In this document: positions 1 to 9,900 of the stretch, piece by piece
How the letters are laid out: every line of letters begins with the position of its first letter
Position numbering within the stretch: position 1 is the first letter of the stretch
DNA from: Phoronis ovalis
Taxonomy: Eukaryota; Phoronida; Phoronidae
Length of the DNA: 16,319 nt
NCBI GenBank assembly: GCA_028565635.1
Contig: JAOXYB010024080.1
Coordinates: 1 to 16,319 of the forward strand
Reading direction: 5' to 3'
Notes under the pieces: generated by a model
What the model was told of the DNA's origin: nothing
Database searches by the model: none
What the model saw: only the letters and a program-made list of their open reading frames with translations
Translations under genes and position numbers: made by a program

Positions 1-130
1 ATATAATGAGTGTTCCTACCCCATGTGTTCAACATTTGGAAACCTGTCACAACTGTGCTCTGTATCCGCCCCTGGTACTTATATAAGACTTGCTTCGACA
101 TGCACCGCTAACTTTGTGTAAAATAATAAT

Positions 131-223
131 TCCATAAATCACTTTTTAAATAGTAATTTCATTGTGACAGTCCTAAACGCTCAATAAATCACTATTGAAA
201 TAGTGATTCATTGTTCTAAACGC
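131..223. repeat. Tandem duplication, two diverged copies of 50 and 43 bp
   Basis: Bases 131-180 and 181-223 are diverged copies of one unit. Both begin with TC(C/A)ATAAATCACT, continue with AAATAGT and end in (C)TCTAAACGC or TCCTAAACGC. The second copy lacks about seven bases before the shared end. The unit is too short for a gene, so it looks like a local duplication or the remnant of a repeat. Confidence 0.7.
187..208. repeat. Perfect 10-bp inverted repeat with 2-bp loop
   Basis: AATCACTATT (187-196) and AATAGTGATT (199-208) are exact reverse complements around the dinucleotide GA, so either strand can fold into a tight hairpin. The matching part of the first tandem copy is not a perfect inverted repeat. 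The symmetry is therefore specific to copy two, or has decayed in copy one. Confidence 0.75.
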
Positions 224-1096
224 ACGGATCATAAACTGTTTCTAAATACACGTACAATTGCAAACTTTTTACCTTTTTATATAATTATTTATATTAAATG
301 TTTTGTTATAATTAATAAAAATATTGCGTATAAAACATACATTTTTTTTACCCTAATCCTCTTCGTCAACAGTTATTTATCTTATATGTTATATTGTTGC
401 AATATAATTTTATATTATTCTGCAATGCGTTTACAGTTTCGTTGGCAATTTTCCATTTCATTCCGTCTCCTCGTCGTGAACAGTTATTTACAACACACAA
501 TAGGTCCAAGTTACTGGTTAACACATGAACACGCCGTGATTATACTATAAAAAAAATAATAATTCATTGGATAATAATAACAAAGTACGCTGTACATAGT
601 GGAGTCGTCACAAACAGGTGTTTCACTTTGACAACAAGTACAGTAAAAATAAAACGATATGCTCCTTATAATTTGAAATTCACAGTCATACATAGTACTA
701 CGATAAGTCCGGGGATAGTATTAGTTTATTCATGCGGTACTGTTACATACCTGTACTTGTACAATTTAAATTAAGAATACTTTTCAAGTTATTCTTTGGA
801 AAGACAATATTACGCATCTGGAATATAACCATTTTTCCAAAAGTTATAAGAAGTCAACAAATAATTGATGAAAATGATTTAATTGTGTTACAGCCTCAAG
901 ACTTCTCAAATGTTAAGATATAATTTTATTGCTTTTTAAAATCACCTGTATAAAGTTAAAAAGTAATTAAGAGGATACGGTATATATCAAGATATTTTCA
1001 TATTCAAATGTTTTTAAATTAAATACGGCGCACATTCATCATATTTGATAAAACATGCTTTGATATTATATGCTATTATTTTTGTGTAGTTCAAGT

Positions 1097-1343
1097 ATGG
1101 AAGATTACTACTGGACCCGGGACTGGAACAGTGTGAATGCATTGTCAAGAACTTACACTACTTCCAGTACTTTGACTGAGGAAAAAAACGGGGCAACAAT
1201 AACTAGCCGGATGAAATCAAAACAAATAAAAAAAGATATAAACAGTTCAAGAAATGTAAAGTGTATAGTGGCTGCTGTTGGAATTTTCCTTAGTTGCGCC
1301 ATTGTCATTATTGTGCCGGTGATAGTATTGACGACGCCACAAG
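1097..1343 (+). CDS. First coding exon of an unrecognised type II membrane protein
   Basis: I do not recognise the protein family. The exon encodes 82 codons plus one base. Residues 1-56 are polar and rich in Ser/Thr, with a basic stretch (KSKQIKK, then RNVK) just before a hydrophobic segment at about residues 57-79. Basic residues lie only on the N-terminal side, so the positive-inside rule predicts a cytosolic N-terminus and a signal anchor (type II topology). The start is the ATG at 1097; an ATG at 1070 in the same frame lies upstream of a likely acceptor (pyrimidine tract ending GTAG at 1089) and is therefore disfavoured. The exon ends at a good donor, CAAG|GTAAAC, in phase 1, which fits the small exon at 1756. 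The frame continues only a short way past the donor before a stop at about 1370. Coding status is an inference from topology and splice signals. Confidence 0.5.
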
Positions 1344-1755
1344 GTAAACTGCATTTTGATTTTGTATATTGATTGCTTTATCTTCAAACATTCTGTTAAT
1401 AAAAGAAAAAAATTGTGTTACATTTTATAGAATGATATATAACTATTTAAAGTACTATATCTAAATAAAACTAATTTTAGAAATAAGATACGAAAAACAT
1501 TACAAACTTACAATATGCAAAAGTATCTGTAATTTGTAGACTGGTGCAGACATCTTTTTATTTGGCTAATGCATGATATAATTGTTTACTGTGAGTCATA
1601 AACGAGCTTTTACTTCGTAAGATGGTATAGTAATATTTTTGTTTAAAAATCTGTAACTTTAGTTTTATTATAGTTACATCTAGTTGTTGTTTTAAAATTA
1701 TTCGATTATCTAAGGCCATACTAACGCTGTTGTCAATTTTTTGTTGTCTACCTAG

Positions 1756-1806
1756 GTAACAATGTCGGGCACAGTTCCAATTTGAAGTCCACTGCTGACA
1801 GAATAG
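1756..1806 (+). CDS. Candidate 51-nt internal exon of the membrane protein gene
   Basis: A pyrimidine-rich acceptor (TTTTTTGTTGTCTACCTAG) ends at 1755 and a GTAC donor follows 1806. Read in the phase set by the exon ending at 1343, the segment is fully open and encodes NNVGHSSNLKSTADRI between two split glycine codons. This polar, glycosylation-like sequence would fit the stalk just outside the membrane anchor. It ends in phase 1. The evidence is phase agreement and splice-site quality only, and a 51-nt open segment can arise by chance. Confidence 0.35.
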
Positions 1807-3533
1807 GTACAATATTTATTTACCCCATAAAAATAACTTAACTAACTTGTAGCTTGCTTGAATTGTTTGTAATCGTACATTTGAAATACTAGTTGTGACA
1901 TTTTTCTGCAAAAATAGATAAAATATTGGCCACAAATACATCTTTGAAATACTTTCGTTTAAATCCGTCTCCAGCGTTTTTACAAATGCATGTTCACAGT
2001 GATGTTCACGAAGTAAATTTTTGTTGCAGAAATCGTGAGTGTGTTTATTGTAAAGCAGTACATTCTAGTAATAAAAGTTACATGGAAATCACGATCACTG
2101 GGCGTACTGGCCAAAACCGTTCAATCACCTATTTCTAGGGATTTTATTCTCAAAATTGGCCCCATTTTAAAAAAGTTTCACTAAAATAACATCAAAAAAA
2201 CATGCAAAATAGATATATTTTTATAGATTTATTGGTGAAAATGACTCATTATTGCGGCACATCTCCCAATATTCAGAATATACGTCTTTTTACAATTTTA
2301 AAAGTACCCCCGGTATCACGATAAAATCCCTTTTTTAAATATTTTAAAATTTAAAACCGGCTTTATCATACCGACAGAAAGAAGGTGAATAAATGGTTTC
2401 CTTTTTATAGTTAATGGCTCGTTTATTTGGACCTATAAGTATCCGCACGCCTATAGGATAGATCCGTACACCAAACTTACTTTCAATGTGAGCCAGGAAA
2501 TATTTTGCAACCAGGTTCGTTCTGAGTCTTGATTATGGCGACCCTATTTGTTGTTCAGTCTTGTTTTATTTCAATAAGTGCATGCATTTAAATACGTCTC
2601 TGACACAAAATTTTTTAACATCATTATATTCAACAAAGCATGATATCAAGTTCGGTTACACCCAAAATATGTTTATGTGTGTCTTTCTATGTTTTTATAA
2701 ATAAAGGCGACCCGTGAGTTGTCAAGCATGTAAAGCGGGCCAGGAGTCTTATGTCACTTGCGTCAGCATATATAATAAATAAAAAAATATATATTAGTAT
2801 CTCTTCGGCATATTTTCCAAGTTGCATTCCAAAACTTAAAAAAAAAAGCATGCAGCTAGCTCCTTAGAGCGTATTGGCACTCCGATTTCACTCTGTACCC
2901 AGCTATCTAGGTAATCACTGTGTTTGTTGTCTGACAAAGTTAGGATCCCACCTTTATTACATTATGTATTGTACTGTTATGCCACTATATTTCTTAACCT
3001 TAAAATATTTTTAGGTAAAAGTTGTATATGAATCATCATATAAGAGCTGTAACTGTTCAAGCAGGTAAATGCTCCATTTATAAAATGTCCTATATTTTCT
3101 TGTGTATACAATATGTTGTCCAGCGGTATTGTCCATTTTACTCCAGGAAACAACAAACATAACAAAAAGGAAACATACACGCATATGATTCTACTTTTTT
3201 AATTAGTAAGTTATTTGCTGATTTAACAGTACGTGCTTAGTTGCAATTGTGTTGAAATACTATTTTTCATTACAACAGGATTTCAAATTTTTGATTTTTA
3301 ATTTAATGCATTTTGCTGCTTCACAAATCCTCGAAGTGCATTTTTTATCACACGCATGTGACTATTTCGCTGTTGTTGTTTTTTAATTTGTGCAAAATAC
3401 TGTTTTGTATACATGTATCTAGCTAACCTTTTGGAAAACTTCTCAAACTTAACTTGCGCAGTGGCACCATGTGTCTAGTATAGCTAATTTTACTTTTTTA
3501 TTCTTATTATATAGTGTTATCAATATTTTGTAG
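1807..3533. other. Probable intron or intergenic stretch, no clear exon
   Basis: If 1756-1806 and 3534-3729 belong to one gene, this is intronic, but their phases do not match (phase 1 out, two bases needed in). At least one further exon should lie here. The best acceptor-like site is the pyrimidine tract ending in TTGTTGCAG at 2034, but I cannot find a convincing donor and phase for an exon beginning there. Open frames at 1926-2138 (plus) and 2977-3180 (minus) have no recognisable content. A 10-bp inverted pair, GGGATTTTAT near 2139 and ATAAAATCCC near 2321, is noted without interpretation. Confidence 0.4.
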
Positions 3534-3729
3534 ATCGGGCGACAGCAAGTACTATTTTACCGTCATCGTAGAAACCGACCATACACAATCTGTTATTGAA
3601 GATTTGTTATTTAATGCAATGATAACTAAAAAAGTGCGGAGTTCTCAAACTATAACCCTAAGTCCGCTACAAATTTCTGAACCGATACCGTTATATTATA
3701 CAGTCTTTGCAACCATGGATATAAAACAG
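3534..3729 (+). CDS. Candidate ectodomain exon, unrecognised family
   Basis: A TTTTGTAG acceptor precedes 3534 and a strong donor, AAACAG|GTAAAC, follows 3729. The exon gives 65 complete codons plus one leading base. The product alternates hydrophobic and polar residues, as in a beta-rich extracellular domain (YYFTVIVETDHTQ early, PLYYTVFATMDIKQ at the end), with no cysteine and no membrane segment. Codon use is more balanced and GC is higher than in the flanking DNA. I cannot assign a family; a SEA-like or adhesion-type module is conceivable but no signature is visible. It is probably downstream of the membrane-anchor exon at 1097-1343, on the same strand. It ends in phase 0. Confidence 0.4.
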
Positions 3730-4308
3730 GTAAACATAGGTTGCTGTTCTTCGTGGGAGAAGTCTAAGGACAACAACAATTTGTAATTTCAAAATCATTC
3801 AGACAGATATGTACCTCCTTTGGTGGCCAGCAAATATTTATTATCAGTCTGATCACTCCGAGGCGGATCTGTGGTCGAATTCCTTAGCACAAGAACAATT
3901 CATGTTGTGTTTAAATACATGTAGTATAAATTTTGCCACGCAGATTTGTTATTTTATATGTGTACTTTTACTCTTACTTTTACATTTTGTAATTACATGT
4001 CTTACTTGAGTTTCATTAAACATATACACCGAGTCTTCATTGTTTACACCTAACAAATACTAAATAGTGTTCATTATCATCATGATCAAGATTTTTTAAA
4101 AAGAAAACGCAGATGCATAGCTGTAACTGCTGTTCACTGTTGGAGAAGCCTCATGTGGAAAAAACCCACTGGGAATCTTAATTTAGAATATTAATTTTAA
4201 CTTGGGACATGCGTACCTAACTAGCGTGGATTCGAATCCGAGTCAATCCTCATTCGTCGCACGTCAGCTTCCAATGGGACTGTTAATGTAAAGGTATGTA
4301 TCCGGGGA
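3730..4308. other. Non-coding stretch, nothing supported
   Basis: The frame open at 3809-4009 ends in a hydrophobic low-complexity tail and has no splice-supported boundaries. A GATTCGAATCC string near 4229-4239 resembles a tRNA T-arm or B box, but no A box or foldable tRNA lies around it. Confidence 0.4.
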
Positions 4309-4621
4309 GGGGGGCAGTCAATATAAAAGTGGGTACGCATGTTACAACAAAATTTCACGTGAAAGGGTATGTTTTTGGAACCGTCGTGCGTAGCGCGCTT
4401 AGGGTCTGTTTTTTAGCTAAAATCACGAAAAGGGTGTTTTTTTGGAGGTGTGACACTTTGTTAGGGTTGTTTTTTTTCAAAAGTCACTTCCTTAGGGGTG
4501 TATTTTTTCAAAAAACTCATTTCCTTAGAGGTATATTTTTTTCAGAATTTCACTTCGTTAGGGATTTTTTTGAAAACCCATGTTGAAACATGGGTACCCA
4601 CTTTCATACTGACTGCCCCCC
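4309..4621. mobile_element. Short non-autonomous TIR element (MITE-like), copy 1
   Basis: The ends are inverted repeats: GGGGGGCAGTCA at 4309-4320 is mirrored by TGACTGCCCCCC at 4610-4621. The symmetry continues inward for about 45 bp through AAAGTGGGTAC and CATGTT with few mismatches. There is no coding capacity; the frame open at 4296-4586 only translates the internal repeats into a reiterated FFF/HFLRG pattern. A diverged second copy lies at 12616-12967. The target-site duplication is unclear because the flanks are G-rich, so the transposon superfamily is left open. Confidence 0.75.
4399..4576. repeat. Internal array of about 31-33 bp units within TIR element copy 1
   Basis: Units begin with TTAGGG or TTAGAGG, followed by a T-rich tract, TTCA(A/G)AA and CACTTC or CATTTC. 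Clear units start at 4461, 4492, 4525 and 4558 (the last is partial), and a more diverged one starts at 4399. The array fills the core of the element. This explains the apparent coding frame over it as repetition and not a protein. Confidence 0.75.
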
Positions 4622-5398
4622 GGGGTACATGTTCTGCACTTTAGAGTGGGTTCTAGGATATTTCAAGATGGATATTTTGGCCTCTTAGATATAATTTCCT
4701 GTCCCGATTACAGGTTGGAGATAACTGGTTTATTTCAGGGTGGGGTTGGAAAATTTAAAGATCGGTTGGTATCATTTAACATTTTGCGCTATATTATTTC
4801 CTGTTACTTGAATCTTCCACGCTGGTTAGGTACAGCTATATTATCTACCACTGAAAAATAGGACCGAATTTTAACAACGCGGGAAAAAATATTTAAAAAT
4901 AGTTACCACTTCAATAATCAACTATGTATATATCGGGAAGGAAAAAATTGATACAATATATTAGATTTAGTTTTAAAATGAAATCATAGCAATAAGATTA
5001 AATAAAGATTATGGATTGATGAATATTGTCACATCTTCGTCAGGGTTCTTGTTTAGATGACATACGAATTCAGCGAAACTATCTCAATATATAATTTAAT
5101 CGCTTTATAATGGGATCAATTTGACCAATGAATGAAGATTATCCTAAAGAAGAATTATCATATGGCGGTGTAAGTGTTTATTTGATTAACATATCCATTC
5201 AGTCATGAGAAAATACTTCAAAAATAAATTTTAATCTAAAACGGCATCTTAGTTTAAATTCCTTTTTGACTAAACAAATAAGAATACCAACATGCCAATA
5301 GAGGTTAATAAACCGTAAAAGCCTAAGACTCCTAAGGCGGCTTGAAACTTCAAAATCTGGCACTGCTGGCATGTCGACAAATGTTCACATAATATTAG

Positions 5399-5721
5399 TA
5401 TTAACCGGCAACCTATATGAAACGGTTGTCAAAATATGTCCATTCAAATGCACATCGCATTCCCCGAAAATATTTTTTTATTTAAAAATCAAAGAAAAGT
5501 TATTGCAACTTAATGCCTGTGTCATAACAAAAGCAATTACCTGGGATGGTGGCTCCAAGTTTGACTATACTGTTAGCAAGTTTTATGCTTATATTAATCA
5601 AAAATGTGTAAATGTAATAAATATTTATATGGTGTCACCTGTTTTGATAATTTATTTGATAAAGTATTGTGACAGTGTAGTGTCTATATATGTTTCCATA
5701 TTATTTCTCTGTTTTACTTAA
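5399..5721 (+). CDS. Uncertain open frame, possible terminal exon
   Basis: After an AATATTAG acceptor-like site the frame is open to a TAA at 5719-5721. Residues from about TGNLYETVVK to YAYINQKC have balanced codon use and four cysteines, unlike the neighbouring AT-rich DNA. The last third is a hydrophobic Ile/Tyr/Val tail that could be intron or a membrane segment. It is on the same strand as the membrane-protein exons upstream but does not join them directly in phase (it needs phase 1, while 3729 ends in phase 0). No family is recognised. It may be chance. Confidence 0.18.
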
Positions 5722-5784
5722 TTTTAGTATGGATATTATTTATTTTATTTTATTTTTCCATATGCATCATTTACATTTGTCTGA

Positions 5785-5798
5785 AATAAATGTTTATT
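5785..5798. terminator. Possible two-strand polyadenylation signal
   Basis: AATAAA at 5785-5790 reads on the plus strand, and TTTATT at 5793-5798 gives AATAAA on the minus strand. They sit between two convergent genes, 64 bases after the stop of the open frame ending at 5721. Such hexamers are common by chance in DNA this AT-rich, and use by ALDH5A1 would imply a 3' untranslated region of about 950 bases. Confidence 0.2.
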
Positions 5799-6741
5799 AT
5801 AATGCGTAGTAAAGAGGTGGAAGAAAAAGCAACGGAACATTCAGATTTGAGAAATACTATGTTATTATAACAGTCTACGTTGCCTCTAGTGACGAATTTC
5901 AAAAGTAAAACACGAACTTTAAAATTATCCGCCCATTTTGCCCATATTGTGTGTACTGCGTTGTAAAAAGAGAAACAATTAATTGTTTAATAGTACTCAT
6001 TTGTTTTCAACAATATGTATTACATCACTTCAAAATGATTTTATCTAAGCTTTGGTAAATAATTACTCCATATATATTTGTAACATAATTATATATATTA
6101 GCAGGTTGCAGCACTAGTGCAATAAATTGCTATATTTGGCATTAATCTTATATCATGCAATTGAGCAAACATCTTTCAAAAACAATGTTAGAATTATTGT
6201 TTTTCTTTGCAATAATTTGGGTTTTTTTCAGAATCTTATTTGTTATAACATTCAACCGTTATTTATGACTTTACTTGCGAAGAGAGATAACATACATTAA
6301 ACTGCATTTAACATAATGAAGTACCAGTGTACCACATCATGTTCATATGTTTTTATCTGTTGAAAATAATATGATTTAAACCAAGTTTTTAAATTACCTA
6401 TTTAATTCACATGCAAGATTCAATAAAAAACATTTGCACACATAATCAACAATTAATGACTAAATTTTAACGCTGTCATTAATTAAAATTTCTTAACTGG
6501 ATTTTGATGAGTGCCAACTGTAATCCTTTTAAATCAGCAAAGCTCGACCAATTGTCCAACAAAAAATATTTACTGTTAAGTGCACATTAAATATTATTGA
6601 ACATTTACCTGTTTATAGACAACAAACTGAACATGATTACCTGTTTACAATAAATTTTAAATTAACTTGCACAATAATAAAACATTAGATAATTCGTTTA
6701 CCTTCTTCAATATAAATTGTAAAAATACTAAATTTCCCCGT

Positions 6742-6950
6742 TTAGTTAATATTTCCAAATGCCATGTACTTAATCTCCAGATATTCCTCAATTCCACACT
6801 TGCCACCTTCCCGTCCAAGACCAGATTCCTTTACCCCACCAAATGGTGCCTCATGCAACGAAATGAGTCCATCGTTAATTCCTACCATGCCTACTTCAAG
6901 TTTTTCAGCAACACGCCAAGTCTGTGCCACATCATTAGAAAAGAAGTAAC
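6742..6950 (-). CDS. ALDH5A1 exon 12: C-terminal exon
   Basis: The terminal exon enters in phase 1. It encodes [20 protein letters not shown], then [10 protein letters not shown] (S497, corresponding to human S498), [20 protein letters not shown] and EEYLEIKY, followed by MAFGNIN and TAA at 6744-6742. The last residues are divergent, as is usual for this family. Confidence 0.95.
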
Positions 6951-9900
6951 CTGAAACATAACATAGATAAATATTTTTCAATGCAATTTGGACAGTTTGT
7001 GAATACATTGAAGAAGAGTGATGTCATCCACATCCAATCAAAATATTTTTGAATTCTTCACACATTTTTCTTTTATCTAAGTCATTCTTAGAGTTTTCAT
7101 GTATGATCTGTAGCCTGGTTTGCTTTTTTGGTTACTTTCTGATAGGAGGAGCCTCGAGTTCTTCAATGAGAATCAGATTGCCTCCTCTTGTTAAATACAC
7201 ACCTAAAGTGTAGTTTACTACAAACAACTTATGGGAATAACTGGTAAACAGTATACAATAGCTATGCATAACATCAGGAAAAATACTACACATGATCTGA
7301 AGACAGGGTATAAATGTAGTCTATTTCAATCAAATTCTCATTATTTACAGAGAAAATTTTATTTGTGATATTTTTCCAAAATAAAAACAGTAGCAAAATT
7401 AGTTAAAATTTTCTTGGAAAATGACCTATTCGTCCTGCCATTCACTTACCCATTAACCCTGTAGTCGAATCATTAGCAATGGTAAGTGCTTCTTCCTCTG
7501 TTTTAAACCTAAAAGCAGAAATGTATACTTGAATTTATCACTGAAATAATAAATCAGTAGGAAGAAAATCATGAGAAGCAGTACTTAAAAGTAACTTGAG
7601 TTAGTGACAATAAATTTAATATCCATCCTACTTTAAATTACTTGCATATCTCAGGTGCATAATTACATTACATAAACTTGAATGTAAAGATATAATGAAA
7701 GCAAAAGTAATTCTATTATTCAATTAATAAATTCCACATTGTGCTTACTTCATAACTGGCGCAACAGGTCCAAAAATTTCTTCAGTCATACAACGCATAC
7801 TTCTAGTAACACCAGTTAGTAATGTTGGTTCATAGAATGTTCCACCAAGGGCGTGACGTTTCCCACCAACTAGAGCTTTAGCACCTTTTGACAATGCATC
7901 ACTTACAATGCTTTCAACCTATAAAAACATTAATTCTCAATGTTTAATCATAAAATGGAACTCTTGGGATTTTATATACAACATGAAGAATGTTTCATTT
8001 ATTTAACAAACAGGTAATGTGAAATGAACTGTTGATATCGTTAACACATGTCTAATTACTTTCATACAAGTGGACAATTTAATTTGTAAGGGGAGTGAAT
8101 TGTTTCCCAACTACTTGATTTTTACATCCATTTCTGACATAAGTAACAGCTACTTATCATAAAGTTAGCCTTTCTGTTGAAATACAATGCCCTTATGGCA
8201 GTCTCTTACCACTAACAGCAAAGGTATTTTTTAGTATATTTGCTTCCTGCCTCTGTTATTATCAGCCAAGTAAAACATGTGCTAACTAAGATTTTTTCTT
8301 GATATTATATTATGTATTTCTTACTTTATCCAACCCTCTTTGATTGATGAGTGGACCTTGTGTTGAATCTGGTTCAAATCCATCAGCACACTTTAATTTT
8401 TTGATGGCATCTGCCAACTTCTCCACGAAGGCATCATGTATTCCTTCTTGAACAAGAAATCTATTGGCACATACACAAGTCTGAAAATAAAAGAAGCACA
8501 ATCCAATATCCACTTGAAATGAATCTACTGAGAATAGAGTTACAAACTTAAGTTATGAGTATCATTGTGTTACAGCTGTAGTGCTCATTTTTTTGTTATA
8601 AAATGTGTGGATTCTGGTCTTGGGTTAGGAACTTCCTCAAATCTGTGAGAGCTGTTTCAAGTTACATCATCATCAATGACCTCTTTCGACTGTCTTGGAA
8701 AGGTTCACATTTAAAACATAGCTCACTTGTGACTTTTATATTTAATATCCCATTCTGAACATAAAACAGTTTACCCTACCTGGCCACTGCATCTAAACTT
8801 GCTGACAATAGCCCCTTGAACAGCATGCTCAACATTGGCTGAATCAAACACAATAAAAGGAGCCATACCACCCAACTCCATAGAAACTCTCTTTACTGTG
8901 TCAGCAGCTTGTTTCAACAGCATCTGAAATAATAATCAAACATACTAACACCAATAATACGGATATTCAATATTAATAGCCAGTATTTTAGCAGTCAGTT
9001 GACATTTAAAATAAAGTGTGCAAGAAAATGCTTTTGCTATAGTTCAGCCCTATTTCTTGCATAGGTATTGCACAAATTAACTGGACTCAACTGCAAAGTC
9101 AAACCAGCTTAAGAATAGTATTCATTATTGGTTTTGATAAACTAAAGATAAATAATTAACTAGACTGATATGAAAATATGTGTTTCACTGCCAATTTAAT
9201 GTGTGTGTAAATTCTGTACTTGCCTTTCCTACTGCTGTTGAACCTGTGAATGATATTTTTGACACCACGGGATGTTCAGTGAGAACTCTTCCAACTTGCT
9301 GTGCTTTATCTCTAGAACATGTCACCACATTTAAAACACCAGGAGGCACACCAGCTTTCTCTGCAAGCTAAAGATACACAACAAAAAATATTAAAAATAC
9401 CAGCTGGTGGTATAGATTCCAGACAACTAAACTATAGCATTTTACACCAAAATACAATATTGATATAAAACAGCACTTGAGACTCGACTTAAAATAACTG
9501 TAACTGAACAGTGAGAAACCTAGAACACACCATGGGAGCTACCAAAAAAAACAGTTGCAAACCCAAAATAGGGCGTTTTCATAAAAAGTGAAATACATAC
9601 TCTCAGGAAAGTAAAAAAACTTGCCTTCATAAACAGGATGTGGCCTTTACATACAAGATAATGTGTTATAAATGATGCACCAATGCCACATAACTTAATT
9701 GGTCCTTATTTGTAGTGATCTTTGTTGACACAGACAGCCTATAGTGCTACTGCACTTAAGATTCAGATTTGTGATTTTAACAAACATATGCTAATTGTAA
9801 AAATTCGAATTAAAACACATTAAGTAACTCAGCACCCTTACATCACACAGTGCTAGAGCAGAATACGGTGTGTCCTCAGCAGGCTTCAAAACGACAGTGC

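Larger units (their letters stand above)
1..1089. other. AT-rich region with no supported gene
   Basis: Apart from the small tandem duplication at 131-223 I see nothing that can be called. Open frames here (for example 203-550 and 732-923 on the plus strand) have the low-complexity F/I/Y/L/K/N composition expected of AT-rich non-coding DNA and show no recognisable motif. The last bases before 1090 form a pyrimidine-rich tract ending in TAG, which fits a splice acceptor. Part of this stretch may therefore be a 5' intron or 5' untranslated region of the plus-strand gene that begins at 1097. Confidence 0.5.
4622..6741. other. Convergent intergenic stretch between the plus-strand gene and ALDH5A1
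   Basis: This stretch is AT-rich and mostly featureless. It contains the uncertain open frame near 5399-5721 and a two-strand polyadenylation-like motif at 5785. It must also hold the 3' untranslated region of the minus-strand ALDH5A1, whose stop codon is at 6744-6742. No AATAAA for that strand lies within the first few hundred bases; an ATTAAA variant near 6405-6400 is the closest clear hexamer. The frame at 4646-4861 has no recognisable content. Confidence 0.4.

Noticed and set aside
4225-4245. tRNA-like GATTCGAATCC string
   Set aside because: The T-arm closing pair is mismatched and there is no A box or cloverleaf around it. GGTTCGATTC near 15538 fails for the same reason.
4296-4586. Open frame encoding a repeated FFF/HFLRG pattern
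   Set aside because: It is the translation of the tandem units inside the TIR element, not a protein gene.
6764-6949. Plus-strand open frame over the ALDH5A1 C-terminal exon
   Set aside because: It is the antisense shadow of the conserved coding exon; the minus strand matches SSADH throughout. The same applies to plus-strand frames at 9180-9371, 9850-10077, 10398-10589, 11312-11521 and 11358-11567.
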